Shown: piece by piece, positions 40,748 through 49,245 of the stretch | Layout of the letters: every line of letters starts with the position of its first letter | Position numbering within the stretch: the stretch's first letter is position 1 | NCBI GenBank assembly: GCA_045533485.1 | Contig: JAZSHX010000002.1 | Span: 1 to 64,000 of the forward strand | Reading direction: 5' to 3' | DNA from: Scatosoma sp045533485 | GTDB lineage: Bacteria > Bacillota > Clostridia > Christensenellales > Borkfalkiaceae | DNA: 64,000 nucleotides | Program-made: the position numbers and the translations under genes | The notes under the pieces: model-generated | What the model was told of the DNA's origin: nothing | The model's input: only the letters and a program-made list of their open reading frames with translations | Database searches by the model: none

Positions 40748-42277
40748 ATGAAATTGAGAAAAAAAATAGCACTGTTTGTATCTGTTTTACTTTGTGTTTT
40801 TGCATTTACTTCCTGTTCGCCCAAGTCGAACGCCGCGGGGAATTATTACACCCCGTACGTTGGGGCGGACTACATAACGGGGAATACGGAAGAGTACACC
40901 GAAATCACGGAAAATGCGTTTATAAAAACAAGCGAACAACCGTCCAGCTATTTCTCCATTGACGCAAATACGGCGTCCTATCCAAACCTGCGCAGTCTTA
41001 TCAATAAAGGGGTGGCGCAAATTCCCAAAGACGCGGTGCGCGTAGAAGAAATGCTCAATTATTTTGATTACGATTACGCAACGCCTACGGGGGATGATAT
41101 TCTTGCGCTCACTTCGTCGGTGTTCCAAACGCCGTACAACAGCGAAACGATGCTTTTGACCATCGGTTTGGCGGCGAAAGAAGTGGAATTTACTGAGCAA
41201 AGCAATAATTTGGTGTTTTTAATCGACGTCAGCGGTTCTATGAACAGCGAAGATAAATTGCTTTTGGTGCAGGCGGCGTTTACTATGCTTGCGGAAAATT
41301 TGAACGATACGGACAGAGTGTCTATCGTAACCTACGCAGGGGAAGACAGCGTAGTGCTGGACGGGGCGTACGGTTATGAAAAGAAAAAGATAGTCGGCTC
41401 TATTGAAGATTTAAGTGCTGGCGGCAGTACGGCAGGCAGCAAGGGTATTCGCACCGCGTACGAGCTTGCGGAAAAGCATTTTATCCAAGGCGGCAACAAC
41501 CGCGTTATCCTTGCGACGGACGGCGATTTTAACGTCGGTTTGACGGCGTTGCAGGATTTGGAAACGTTTATTGCAAATAAGCGTGAAACGGGCGTGTATT
41601 TCTCCGTATTCGGGTTTGGCCGCGACAATATCAAATCGAATAAAATGGAAACGCTTGCGTTAAACGGTAACGGTACGTATAGCTATATCGATAGCAAAAA
41701 CGAAGCGCGCCGCGCACTGGTGACCAACATCGGCGGTACGATGCTGACGGTGGCAAAGGACGTCAAGGCAGGCATTACGTTCAATCCCGATTACGTAGAA
41801 AGTTACCGCTTGATCGGTTATGAAAACAAATTGCTTACGCAAGAAGAGTTTGAAAACGACCAAACGGACGCAGGGGAGCTTGGCAGCGGACATACGGTAA
41901 CGGTGGTATATGAAATTAAACCGACTATGGTTGCCGCTTATGATAGTGATAATTTGATAAATGAGAACCTTGCGCAGGTAACGGTGAAATACAAGCCTAC
42001 GGAAAACAGCGGCGGCGCAAGCGAAACGTCGAAAGAAGTATTGTTAGACGTGAAAACTTCTGCGTATCACTCCGTATTGACGAAACAGGACGCGTTTATT
42101 GCGGCTGTGGTGGAATTTGCGTTGCTTTTGCGTGATTCCCAGTATAAGGGCGATGCAACGCTTGAAGCGTTACTCAGCCGTTTGGATGCGCTGGAAATAT
42201 ACGTGTCGGGCGATGAGTTCAAAGCGGAGTTTAGAGAGCTTGTCAAAACGTATTATTACAATATCACGAAAGAATAA
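40748..42277 (+). CDS. YfbK-like lipoprotein with von Willebrand A domain
   Basis: GGAGG (40736-40740) fixes the ATG at 40748: 509 residues. Lipobox-like FAFTSC near residue 23. About 65-130 is the YfbK-type N-terminal domain (SYFSIDANTASYPNLRSLI, VRVEEMLNYFDYDY); the vWA domain follows at about 150-330 with a full MIDAS start DVSGSMNS, a Thr in the middle and ATDGDFNVG; the C-terminal part corresponds to DUF3520. Probably a surface adhesion or scaffold protein binding divalent metal. Single gene with its own promoter and terminator. Confidence 0.87.
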   Translation: MKLRKKIALFVSVLLCVFAFTSCSPKSNAAGNYYTPYVGADYITGNTEEYTEITENAFIKTSEQPSSYFSIDANTASYPNLRSLINKGVAQIPKDAVRVEEMLNYFDYDYATPTGDDILALTSSVFQTPYNSETMLLTIGLAAKEVEFTEQSNNLVFLIDVSGSMNSEDKLLLVQAAFTMLAENLNDTDRVSIVTYAGEDSVVLDGAYGYEKKKIVGSIEDLSAGGSTAGSKGIRTAYELAEKHFIQGGNNRVILATDGDFNVGLTALQDLETFIANKRETGVYFSVFGFGRDNIKSNKMETLALNGNGTYSYIDSKNEARRALVTNIGGTMLTVAKDVKAGITFNPDYVESYRLIGYENKLLTQEEFENDQTDAGELGSGHTVTVVYEIKPTMVAAYDSDNLINENLAQVTVKYKPTENSGGASETSKEVLLDVKTSAYHSVLTKQDAFIAAVVEFALLLRDSQYKGDATLEALLSRLDALEIYVSGDEFKAEFRELVKTYYYNITKE

Positions 42278-42282
42278 AAATA

Positions 42283-42308
42283 AAGAGCCGTTCAAGCGAA
42301 CGGCTCTT
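42283..42308. terminator. Bidirectional terminator
   Basis: AAGAGCCGTTC (42283-42293), AAGC loop, GAACGGCTCTT (42298-42308), an 11-bp perfect stem between convergent genes, with a good T-run on the minus strand. Confidence 0.9.
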
Positions 42309-42310
42309 AT

Positions 42311-43117
42311 CTATTTGCTGTTTTTGATAACCGTCTTTTCCAAAGCGGCGACAAGCGCGTACATAACGGCGGCAAGTATACAAAGGATGAACACGGCGCT
42401 CATCACCAAATCCAGCTTGAACACTTGACCGCCGTAAACGATCAAGTACCCGATACCGGCTTTGGAAACGATGTATTCGCCCATAATCGAACCTATCCAA
42501 GCCATACCTACGTTGATTTTCAGCATGGAGATAAAGTTGGGTAGCGACGACGGGATAACCAGCTTCGTCAAAATTTGCCACTTACTTGCGCCCATGGATT
42601 TGAGCAGTAAAATTTTATTTTCGTCCGTTGCCATAAACCCGTTTAACATATTCAAAATAGCAACGATTAAGCCGATTAAAATCGTCATAAACACGATGGC
42701 TTTGCTGCCCGTGCCAAACCAGATGATAATCAGCGGCCCAAGCGCAATTTTCGGCAGTGCGTTGAGCACCACGAAATAGGGCTCGGAAACGCGGCGGAAC
42801 GCTTCGCTCCACCAAAGCAGCAACGCAATCGAATACCCAAGCGCAACGGCAAGGAAAAAACCTGCCAGCGTTTCCCAAAGCGTAGTGCCGACGTGGTAGA
42901 AAAGCGAACCGTCTTTATAAAGTCCAACCACGCATTTGACGATGCGGGATGGGGAGCTTGTGATAAAAGGGTTAATCCATTGAAAATAAGCGGAAAGCTC
43001 CCAAAAAAGCAACAGGATGGCAAGCACGGAAAACCGCACGGCGTTGATAAGTACGTTTTTCTTTTTCAGTCCGCTTAAATAACGGAGATGGTCGGGGGAA
43101 TGCGTAATGTTTTTCAT
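42311..43117 (-). CDS. NitT/TauT-type ABC permease
   Basis: 268 residues from the ATG at 43117, which follows AAGGAG and overlaps the ATPase stop (ATGA). Six helices with FWELSAYFQWINPFITSSPSRI near 35, ALPKIALGPLIIIWFGTGSKA near 130 and the EAA-type loop LLKSMGASKWQILTKLVIPSSLPNF (abbreviated) near 170. This is the SsuC/TauC/ThiX class, which moves sulfonates, taurine, nitrate or pyrimidine precursors. The substrate cannot be decided here. Last gene of a three-gene operon. Confidence 0.9.
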   Translation of the reverse strand: MKNITHSPDHLRYLSGLKKKNVLINAVRFSVLAILLLFWELSAYFQWINPFITSSPSRIVKCVVGLYKDGSLFYHVGTTLWETLAGFFLAVALGYSIALLLWWSEAFRRVSEPYFVVLNALPKIALGPLIIIWFGTGSKAIVFMTILIGLIVAILNMLNGFMATDENKILLLKSMGASKWQILTKLVIPSSLPNFISMLKINVGMAWIGSIMGEYIVSKAGIGYLIVYGGQVFKLDLVMSAVFILCILAAVMYALVAALEKTVIKNSK

Positions 43118-43848
43118 GCGTTTAACTCCTTCCAAAGCAATTCAAACCAAGCGGAAAACGCCTTGTTTTCACGGCGTTTGAGCGGTTGTTCTTCGGTAAA
43201 TTCCAGCGTGTGCGACGCAACGATTTTGGCAGGGCGTTTGGACAGCACGAACACTCTGTCCGCAACGGAAATGGCTTCGCTGATGTCGTGCGTAATCAAA
43301 AGCGCCGTTTTCTTTTCGCTGCGTATGATGTTGTATACGTCGTTGCAAACGGATAAACGCGTTTGATAATCCAAAGCCGAAAACGGTTCGTCAAGAAGCA
43401 ACACGTCGGGGTTGACGGCAAGCGTGCGGATAAGCGCGGCACGTTGCCGCATACCGCCCGATAAGGCGGACGGGTAGTTTTTCAAAAACTGTTTCAAGCC
43501 GTACTTTTCGGCAAGCGCAAGGGCGTTTGCGCGCGTTTCGGGCGTGGACGTTTTTTTAATTTCTAATGGTAAAAATATATTTTTTTCTATGCTTCGCCAA
43601 GGGAAAAGTTCGTCCTTTTGTAACATATATCCAAACGAACAGCCGCCCGAAATCACTTTGCCTTTGGTAGGCGGCAAAAGTCCTGCCGCCATAGACAAAA
43701 GCGTAGTTTTTCCGCAGCCGGACGGGCCGATGATAGCAACGAATTCTCTTTCGTATACGGAGAAATTCATATCCTGTACTGCTACCGTTTCGCCTTGCTT
43801 GCTATGGTAATGCATCGAAACGTTTTCAAAGCGTAAAACTTCTTTCAT
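43114..43848 (-). CDS. NitT/TauT-type ABC ATPase
   Basis: 244 residues from the ATG at 43848, which has AAGGA 8 nt before it; an upstream in-frame start at 43875 is less likely. Walker A IIGPSGCGKTTLL near 39-51, Q-loop MLQKDELFPW, signature LSGGMRQRAALIRTL near 130, Walker B DVLLLDEPFSALD and switch LLITHDISEA. Energises the permease whose gene overlaps its stop by 4 bp. A gap of about 200 bp, with no clear gene or site, separates it from the binding-protein gene upstream. Confidence 0.94.
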   Translation of the reverse strand: MKEVLRFENVSMHYHSKQGETVAVQDMNFSVYEREFVAIIGPSGCGKTTLLSMAAGLLPPTKGKVISGGCSFGYMLQKDELFPWRSIEKNIFLPLEIKKTSTPETRANALALAEKYGLKQFLKNYPSALSGGMRQRAALIRTLAVNPDVLLLDEPFSALDYQTRLSVCNDVYNIIRSEKKTALLITHDISEAISVADRVFVLSKRPAKIVASHTLEFTEEQPLKRRENKAFSAWFELLWKELNA

Positions 43849-44050
43849 TTGCGTATCCTTCGTTGGCTCAATCACGTCTTTCGTTTGCTTTTTGACGGAA
43901 AAACATTGAAAAATGCGTCGTGTTTTGTGCGGTTACAGACCACAAGTATGCGCCCTTACAAACCACTTGTCTTTTTCCTTGTTTTTCTCATCAAATTGTT
44001 GCGCTAAGCAAACGATCTCCGTGCTATCGCCGTTTATATTTTTCACTTTT

Positions 44051-45064
44051 TTACTGTTTATAAATTTGATTGTAAACTTCTTGCGCGTACTTGTTGTTGA
44101 CAAGTTCGTTCATGTTCACGCGGCGCGAAAGTTCGCCTGCGTTGTCAATAATATCCTGCAAGCGGTTAAAGCTGCTTTCCGTCATCATCAAATCGGTGCG
44201 CCAAGCGTCAATCGCACGGTAGCGTTCTACGGACGCGGCAAGCGACGCTTCGCTTGTGCCAACGAAATGCTTGGTAAGATAGGGCGCAACGGTAGCCGAC
44301 GGCGTTTCGTTGACGTATTTAATGGCTTTCATTACGGCGCGCATAAACCCTTTGGCAACGTCTTCGTTTTTATTCAGCCACGAATTTTTAGCGATAAAGC
44401 AGGTGTACGGTACTTCGCCCGACGCTTCGCCGACGGATGCCACCACGTAGCCCTTGCCCGCCGCTTCGTATTCGTACGCAACGGGGTCGAACATAGTGCA
44501 ATAATCTGCAGTGCCTGCTTCAAACGCGCTGGTCATAAGGTTGAACGCCACGTCGTAATTGAGCGTTAAATGCTCGCCGTCCTGTAAGCCGTTTTGGTTA
44601 AGTACGTATTCAAAGGTCATGGCAGGCACGCCGCCTTTGCGCCCAGCAAGAATTTCCTTGCCCTGCAAATCCGTCCATTTGAAGTTGGGTTCGGGCTTTC
44701 TGGAAACCAAGAACGAACCGTCGCGTTTGGTTAATTGCCCGATAACGGTCGGCACGTCGGAAGAACCGCCGATAAGTACGTACAAAGCCGCTTCTGGACC
44801 GCAAAACCCGATGTCTGCGTCGCCCGAAAGCACCGCGGACATAACGTTATCCGCGCCACCGCCGTTGGTCAGTTCAATTTCAATGTTTTCTTCGGCAAAA
44901 TACCCCAAGCTGTCGGCAAGATATAAGGGGGCATAAAAGATAGAATGCGTCACTTCGTTTAAGCGAACGGTAGTAACCGTATCCTTTTCACCGCAAGCGG
45001 AAAAGGGCAGTAACGTGAAGCAAGCGGTCAATACACCGCAAAGGAATTTTTTTATTTTTTGCAT
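44051..45064 (-). CDS. NMT1/THI5-like ABC substrate-binding lipoprotein
   Basis: 337 residues. Lipobox-like LLPFSAC with Cys near 24. The mature part starts TVRLNEVTHSIFYAPLYLADSLGYFAEENIEIEL (abbreviated), the hallmark of NMT1/THI5-like binding proteins, followed by GGGADNVMSAVLSGDADIGFCGPEA. Candidate ligands are thiamine pyrimidine precursor, riboflavin or sulfonates; no TPP or FMN riboswitch is seen in the short leader, so no choice can be made. First gene of the minus-strand operon. Confidence 0.88.
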   Translation of the reverse strand: MQKIKKFLCGVLTACFTLLPFSACGEKDTVTTVRLNEVTHSIFYAPLYLADSLGYFAEENIEIELTNGGGADNVMSAVLSGDADIGFCGPEAALYVLIGGSSDVPTVIGQLTKRDGSFLVSRKPEPNFKWTDLQGKEILAGRKGGVPAMTFEYVLNQNGLQDGEHLTLNYDVAFNLMTSAFEAGTADYCTMFDPVAYEYEAAGKGYVVASVGEASGEVPYTCFIAKNSWLNKNEDVAKGFMRAVMKAIKYVNETPSATVAPYLTKHFVGTSEASLAASVERYRAIDAWRTDLMMTESSFNRLQDIIDNAGELSRRVNMNELVNNKYAQEVYNQIYKQ

Positions 45065-45105
45065 GTTTTTTTCTCTCCCATTATTGAAAAAAATTATAAT
45101 AATAT

Positions 45106-45135
45106 ATCATATGTAAGGGCATTTATAATTGACAA
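45106..45135 (-). promoter_or_regulatory. Promoter of the NitT/TauT-type operon
   Basis: Minus strand TTGTCA (45135-45130), 18 nt, TATGAT (45111-45106). Its -35 overlaps that of the divergent valS promoter. Confidence 0.6.
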
Positions 45136-45157
45136 TGGGCGACAAAAGTATTATAAT
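45129..45157 (+). promoter_or_regulatory. Consensus promoter of valS
   Basis: TTGACA (45129-45134), 17 nt, TATAAT (45152-45157), both perfect. The leader is only about 40 nt, with a tiny GACG/CGTC hairpin before AGGAG, so no T-box controls valS here. Confidence 0.88.
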
Positions 45158-45202
45158 AAATAGACTGCATAAAAAGACGAAACGTCAGGAGTATAAAAAA
45201 TT

Positions 45203-47824
45203 ATGGAAATGCAAAAGACGTACAACCCCAAAGATTTTGAAGATAAAATTTACGCCGGCTGGGAGAAGTCGGGGTATTTTCGCGCGGAAATCGATGAAAA
45301 TAAAGTACCGTTCACGATTATGATGCCGCCCCCCAACATTACGGGGCAGCTGCATATGGGGCACGCTATGGACGCGACTATGCAAGACACGCTTATCCGT
45401 TTTAAGCGTATGCAGGGCTACGCGGCGCTTTGGCTGCCCGGTTGCGACCACGCTTCTATTGCAACCGAAGTAAAAATCGTGGAAAAAATGAAAGCGGAAG
45501 GGCTGACGAAAGCCGACCTTGGCCGCGACGGTTTTTTGGTGCGCGCTTGGGAATGGAAGGAACAGTACGGCAATAGAATTATGCTCCAACAACGCAAAAT
45601 GGGTACTTCTTGCGACTGGTCGCGCCAAGCGTTCACGATGGACGAAAAATGTTCGCGTGCGGTTAGAGAAGTATTTGTAAACTTGTATAACAAGGGCTTA
45701 ATTTACCAAGGCGATAGAATTATCAACTGGTGTCCTTGCTGTAAAACCGCGCTTTCGGATGCGGAAGTGGAATACGCGGAAGAAGGCGGACATTTTTGGC
45801 ATTTGCGCTATCCCGCGGCGGACGGCTCTGCGGACGTAGTGGTAGCAACTACCCGTCCCGAAACTATGCTTGGGGATACGGCGGTTGCGGTGCATCCCGA
45901 CGACGAAAGATATAAAAACTTAGTGGGTAAAACGCTCAAATTGCCCCTTACGGACAGGGAAATCCCCGTGGTTGCGGACGCGTACGTAGATCCTACCTTT
46001 GGTACGGGTTGCGTAAAAATCACGCCTGCGCACGATCCCAACGACTTTGAAGTGGGGAAACGCCACGATTTGCCCGTTATCCGCGTAATGAACGACGACG
46101 GTACGATGAACGCGCTTGCAGGCGCGTACAACGGCTTGGATAGATACGAAGCAAGAAAACGCGTTGTTGCCGATTTGGAAAAGGGCGGTAACCTTGTCAA
46201 GGTGGAAGCGCATACGCATAACGTAGGGCATTGTTATCGTTGTCACTCCACGGTAGAACCTATCGTTTCCAAACAATGGTTCGTGAAAATGGAACCGCTT
46301 GCAAAACCGGCTATTCAAGCGGTAATGCGCAACAAAGTGCGCTTCGTTCCCGAACGCTTTACGAAAATTTATTATAACTGGATGGAAAACGTACGCGACT
46401 GGTGTATTTCCCGTCAGCTTTGGTGGGGACACCGTATTCCCGTATGGTACTGTCAAGATTGCGGCGAAGTCATTTGCACCAAGGAAGATGCGAAAGTTTG
46501 TCCTAAATGCGGCAGTGCGCATTTGAAACAGGACGAAGACGTGCTGGACACGTGGTTCTCTTCCGCGCTTTGGCCGTTCTCTACGCTTGGCTTCCCCGAA
46601 GAAACGGAAGATTATAAATATTTCTATCCCACCGACGTGCTGGTTACCGGCTACGATATCATTTTCTTCTGGGTTGCCAGAATGATTTTCTCAGGGATAG
46701 AACATACGGGCAAAGTGCCTTTCCACGACGTGCTTATCCACGGTATTATCCGTGACGAACAGGGCAGAAAGATGAGCAAATCGCTCGGCAACGGTATCGA
46801 TCCCTTGGAAGTTATCGAAAAATACGGCGCGGACTCCTTGCGCTTGTCGCTGTTGACGGGCGTTGCACCCGGTAACGACACCCGTTATTCGGACACAAAA
46901 GTGGAATCCTGCCGCAACTTTATCAACAAGCTTTGGAACGCTTCGCGCTTCGTTTTGATGAACGCGGAAGATAAGAAAATCCCTGCGATTGAAAACGTTA
47001 AACTTGCGCCTGCGGATAAGTGGATTATCAGCAAATTGCAAACGTGTATCAAAGAAGTCACGGCAAATATGAACAAGTATGAACTTGGCGTAGCAAGCGA
47101 TATCGCCACCGATTTCGTTTGGGACGATTTCTGCGACTGGTATATCGAACTTTCCAAGCCCGCATTGTACGGCGACGACGAAGCAAGAAAGGCGGACGCG
47201 CTTGCGGTACTTGTACACGTTTTGAAAAACGCGCTGCAACTGTTGCACCCGTTTATTCCGTTCGTGACGGAAGAAATCTATGCAAACTTGCCCGGTTGCG
47301 ACGGCAGTATTATGGTTTCCAAATTCCCCACGTACAATTATAAATGGGCGTATAAGAAGGAAGCCAAAGCGTTTGAAGGCGTAATGGAAATTATCAAAGC
47401 CGTGCGCGCTATGAAGAAGGACGCGGATTGTCCCCCGTCCAAGAAAGTGGAACTGTTTATCGTAACGGACAGCAAACGCCTTGTACAGCTCAATAAAGAT
47501 TGCATTATGAAGCTGTCGGGCGCAAGCAACGTAACGCTTGTGGAAAGCGCGGCGGAAGTAGACGGCAAAACGGTATCGTCGGTAACGGAAATCGCGCAAA
47601 TTTACGTTCCCCTTGGCGAACTTGTCGACATTGAAAAGGAAAAGGCAAGATTGTCCGCGGAAATCGAACGTATCGACGGCGAAATTGCGCGTGCCGAAGG
47701 CAAGCTTGCAAACGAAAGCTTCGTGGCAAGAGCGCCGCAAAAGCTGGTTGACGCAGAAAAGGAAAAACTTGCAAAATACCAAGATATGAAAGCCAAGTGC
47801 GTTGCACAGCTGGAAAGCTTATAA
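45203..47824 (+). CDS. valS: Valyl-tRNA synthetase
   Basis: Charges tRNA-Val. 873 residues, normal for class Ia ValRS. The HIGH-type motif is GQLHMGHAMDATMQD near 48; the editing domain spans about 175-320; KMSKS is in GRKMSKSLGNGIDPLEV near 520; the anticodon-binding domain follows, and the last 65 residues are a coiled coil (VDIEKEKARLSAEIERIDGE). Zinc-binding cysteines are seen at CPCCKTAL and CQDCGEVICTKEDAKVCPKCGS. AGGAG lies 11 nt before the ATG; the second ATG at 45209 is also possible. Confidence 0.97.
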   Translation: MEMQKTYNPKDFEDKIYAGWEKSGYFRAEIDENKVPFTIMMPPPNITGQLHMGHAMDATMQDTLIRFKRMQGYAALWLPGCDHASIATEVKIVEKMKAEGLTKADLGRDGFLVRAWEWKEQYGNRIMLQQRKMGTSCDWSRQAFTMDEKCSRAVREVFVNLYNKGLIYQGDRIINWCPCCKTALSDAEVEYAEEGGHFWHLRYPAADGSADVVVATTRPETMLGDTAVAVHPDDERYKNLVGKTLKLPLTDREIPVVADAYVDPTFGTGCVKITPAHDPNDFEVGKRHDLPVIRVMNDDGTMNALAGAYNGLDRYEARKRVVADLEKGGNLVKVEAHTHNVGHCYRCHSTVEPIVSKQWFVKMEPLAKPAIQAVMRNKVRFVPERFTKIYYNWMENVRDWCISRQLWWGHRIPVWYCQDCGEVICTKEDAKVCPKCGSAHLKQDEDVLDTWFSSALWPFSTLGFPEETEDYKYFYPTDVLVTGYDIIFFWVARMIFSGIEHTGKVPFHDVLIHGIIRDEQGRKMSKSLGNGIDPLEVIEKYGADSLRLSLLTGVAPGNDTRYSDTKVESCRNFINKLWNASRFVLMNAEDKKIPAIENVKLAPADKWIISKLQTCIKEVTANMNKYELGVASDIATDFVWDDFCDWYIELSKPALYGDDEARKADALAVLVHVLKNALQLLHPFIPFVTEEIYANLPGCDGSIMVSKFPTYNYKWAYKKEAKAFEGVMEIIKAVRAMKKDADCPPSKKVELFIVTDSKRLVQLNKDCIMKLSGASNVTLVESAAEVDGKTVSSVTEIAQIYVPLGELVDIEKEKARLSAEIERIDGEIARAEGKLANESFVARAPQKLVDAEKEKLAKYQDMKAKCVAQLESL

Positions 47825-47833
47825 AAATACCGT

Positions 47834-47858
47834 ATTCCCCGACCAAAAATCGGGGAAT
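47834..47858 (+). terminator. Hairpin after valS
   Basis: ATTCCCCGA (47834-47842) and TCGGGGAAT (47850-47858), 9-bp stem; no T-run, so termination efficiency is uncertain. Confidence 0.55.
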
Positions 47859-47923
47859 TAACTATGTAAAGGCATAAAAATAGATAAAAAAGGAAAAACT
47901 TTGAAAAAAAGTTGTTCAAACGT

Positions 47924-47952
47924 TTGACAAAAGGCTTGACTTATGTTAAAAT
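47924..47952 (+). promoter_or_regulatory. Promoter of the str operon
   Basis: TTGACA (47924-47929), 17 nt, TAAAAT (47947-47952). The palindrome TCAAACGTTTGA (47916-47927) overlaps the -35; the same 15-mer TTCAAACGTTTGACA occurs at the polyamine operon promoter at 59.9 kb. Confidence 0.85.
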
Positions 47953-47959
47953 GTTTGAT

Positions 47960-48077
47960 GTCGCTTATAAGGGTGGACTGCGCCCTTTTGCCCCAAATTC
48001 CTTGTTTTTCCAAAGGAAAGGACAAGCAAGCGACCACTAAATTCGCTTTCTTTTGAAATTGCGATAAGGGCAATTTC
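47960..48077 (+). ncRNA. Structured rpsL leader: three-way junction plus hairpin
   Basis: P1: GTCGCTT (47960-47966) pairs with AAGCGAC (48028-48034), 7 perfect pairs, beginning at the expected transcript start. P2: AAGGGTG (47969-47975) with CGCCCTT (47981-47987), one G-U. P3: CTTGT-TTTCC (48001-48011) with GGAAA-ACAAG (48015-48026), one bulge. P4: GAAATTGC (48055-48062) with GCAATTTC (48070-48077). The ribosome site AAGGAGG follows about 30 nt later. Possibly ribosomal-protein autoregulation; I match it to no named leader family. Confidence 0.6.
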
Positions 48078-48119
48078 GAGAGAAAATATATTCCAAAATT
48101 TTTACAAGGAGGTCAAATT

Positions 48120-48491
48120 ATGCCTACGATCAACCAGCTCATTAAAAAGGGTAGAGAACAAATCACTTACAAGTCTAAGAGCCCGATTCTTGACAACTGC
48201 CCCCAAAAGCGCGGCGTATGTTTGTCCGTTACCACGACTTCTCCTAAGAAGCCTAACTCTGCTATGCGTAAGATTGCACGTGTGCGCCTTACCAACAAGC
48301 AAGAAGGTACGGTTTACATTCCCGGTGAAGGTCACAACCTTCAAGAACACAGCTCTGTATTGATTAGAGGCGGACGTGTTAAGGACTTGCCCGGTGTACG
48401 TTATCACATCATTCGCGGCGCACTTGACACGGCAGGCGTTGCAAAACGTATGCAATCCCGCTCTAAATACGGCGCAAAACGCCCTAAATAA
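48120..48491 (+). CDS. rpsL: 30S ribosomal protein S12
   Basis: Decoding-site protein of the small subunit. 123 residues. MPTINQLIKKGRE, TTTSPKKPNSAMRKIARVRL with the lysines at 43-44 that correspond to streptomycin-sensitive forms, and GGRVKDLPGVRYHIIRGALD. CPQKRGVCL gives two cysteines, unlike some S12. AAGGAGG lies 8 nt before the ATG. First gene of the str operon, with an unusual structured leader. Confidence 0.98.
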   Translation: MPTINQLIKKGREQITYKSKSPILDNCPQKRGVCLSVTTTSPKKPNSAMRKIARVRLTNKQEGTVYIPGEGHNLQEHSSVLIRGGRVKDLPGVRYHIIRGALDTAGVAKRMQSRSKYGAKRPK

Positions 48492-48762
48492 GATAGGGTA
48501 ACAAGCAGACCAAAGCGTTTGCCGAGCGGTTAGCGGCTCGTTAAACAAAAGCGAAAAAGTCGGTTGCGTTTTAAGACTAAAACCAAAACGCATAAGACCT
48601 ACTTGTTAATCGGAATATTGCTCGAAAAAAGCCCCGAATAAAAGTAGGCAGTATGCAACGAAAGTTGCAGAAGATTCGCACTCCGAAATTTTTTAACGGT
48701 AGCGCGATAGCTGTACTGAAGGGTAAAGCCCTTATCAAAAATTCTAGAAGGAGGATAATATT
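48492..48762 (+). other. Structured 271-nt spacer between rpsL and rpsG
   Basis: No ORF of note, but many hairpins: CGAGC/GCTCG (48523-48540), TGCGTTTT/AAAACGCA (48565-48592), the long-range stem CCTACTT/AAGTAGG (48598-48604 with 48642-48648) and a GCAAC-GAAA-GTTGC tetraloop hairpin (48655-48668). This is several times longer than the usual spacer. In E. coli the rpsL-rpsG spacer binds S7 for feedback control, so a similar S7-binding role is inferred. Confidence 0.6.
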
Positions 48763-49233
48763 ATGCCTAGAAGAGGTAGTGTACCTAAAAGAGACGTATT
48801 GCCCGATCCTATGTACAACAGCAAGGTTGTAAGCAAGCTTATCAACCAAATTATGCTTGACGGTAAAAAGGGTACGGCGCAAACGATTGTTTACGACGCA
48901 TTCAAAATTATGGGCGAAAAGCTCAATATGGATCCGATGGAGATCTTCAAGCAAGCAATGGAAAACGTTATGCCCGTTGTAGAAGTTAAAGCTCGCCGTG
49001 TAGGTGGTGCTAACTATCAAGTTCCCATCGAAATCAGACCTGAAAGACGTCAAACGCTTGCTATCCGTTGGCTCGTAATCAACACGAGAAAACGTAGCGA
49101 AAGAGAAATGTCTTCCCGTCTTGCTGCAGAACTTATGGACGCGTACAATAACGCCGGCGGTTCCGTAAAGAAGAAAGAAGACACGCATAGAATGGCTGAA
49201 GCGAACAAAGCATTCGCGCATTTCAGATTCTAA
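48763..49233 (+). CDS. rpsG: 30S ribosomal protein S7
   Basis: Primary 16S rRNA 3'-domain binding protein. 156 residues, standard. MPRRGSVPKRDVLPDPMYNS, LMLDGKKGTAQ-like segment, VMPVVEVKARRVGGANYQVP and the C-terminal KEDTHRMAEANKAFAHFRF. AGAAGGAGG precedes the ATG. Also a likely repressor of its own operon through the spacer upstream (inference from the E. coli system). fusA follows after 12 bp. Confidence 0.98.
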   Translation: MPRRGSVPKRDVLPDPMYNSKVVSKLINQIMLDGKKGTAQTIVYDAFKIMGEKLNMDPMEIFKQAMENVMPVVEVKARRVGGANYQVPIEIRPERRQTLAIRWLVINTRKRSEREMSSRLAAELMDAYNNAGGSVKKKEDTHRMAEANKAFAHFRF

Positions 49234-49245
49234 GAGAGGTAAATT

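Noticed and set aside
45065..45202. T-box or TPP/FMN riboswitch before valS or the ABC importer
   Set aside because: Leaders are about 40-50 nt, too short, and no conserved core is seen.
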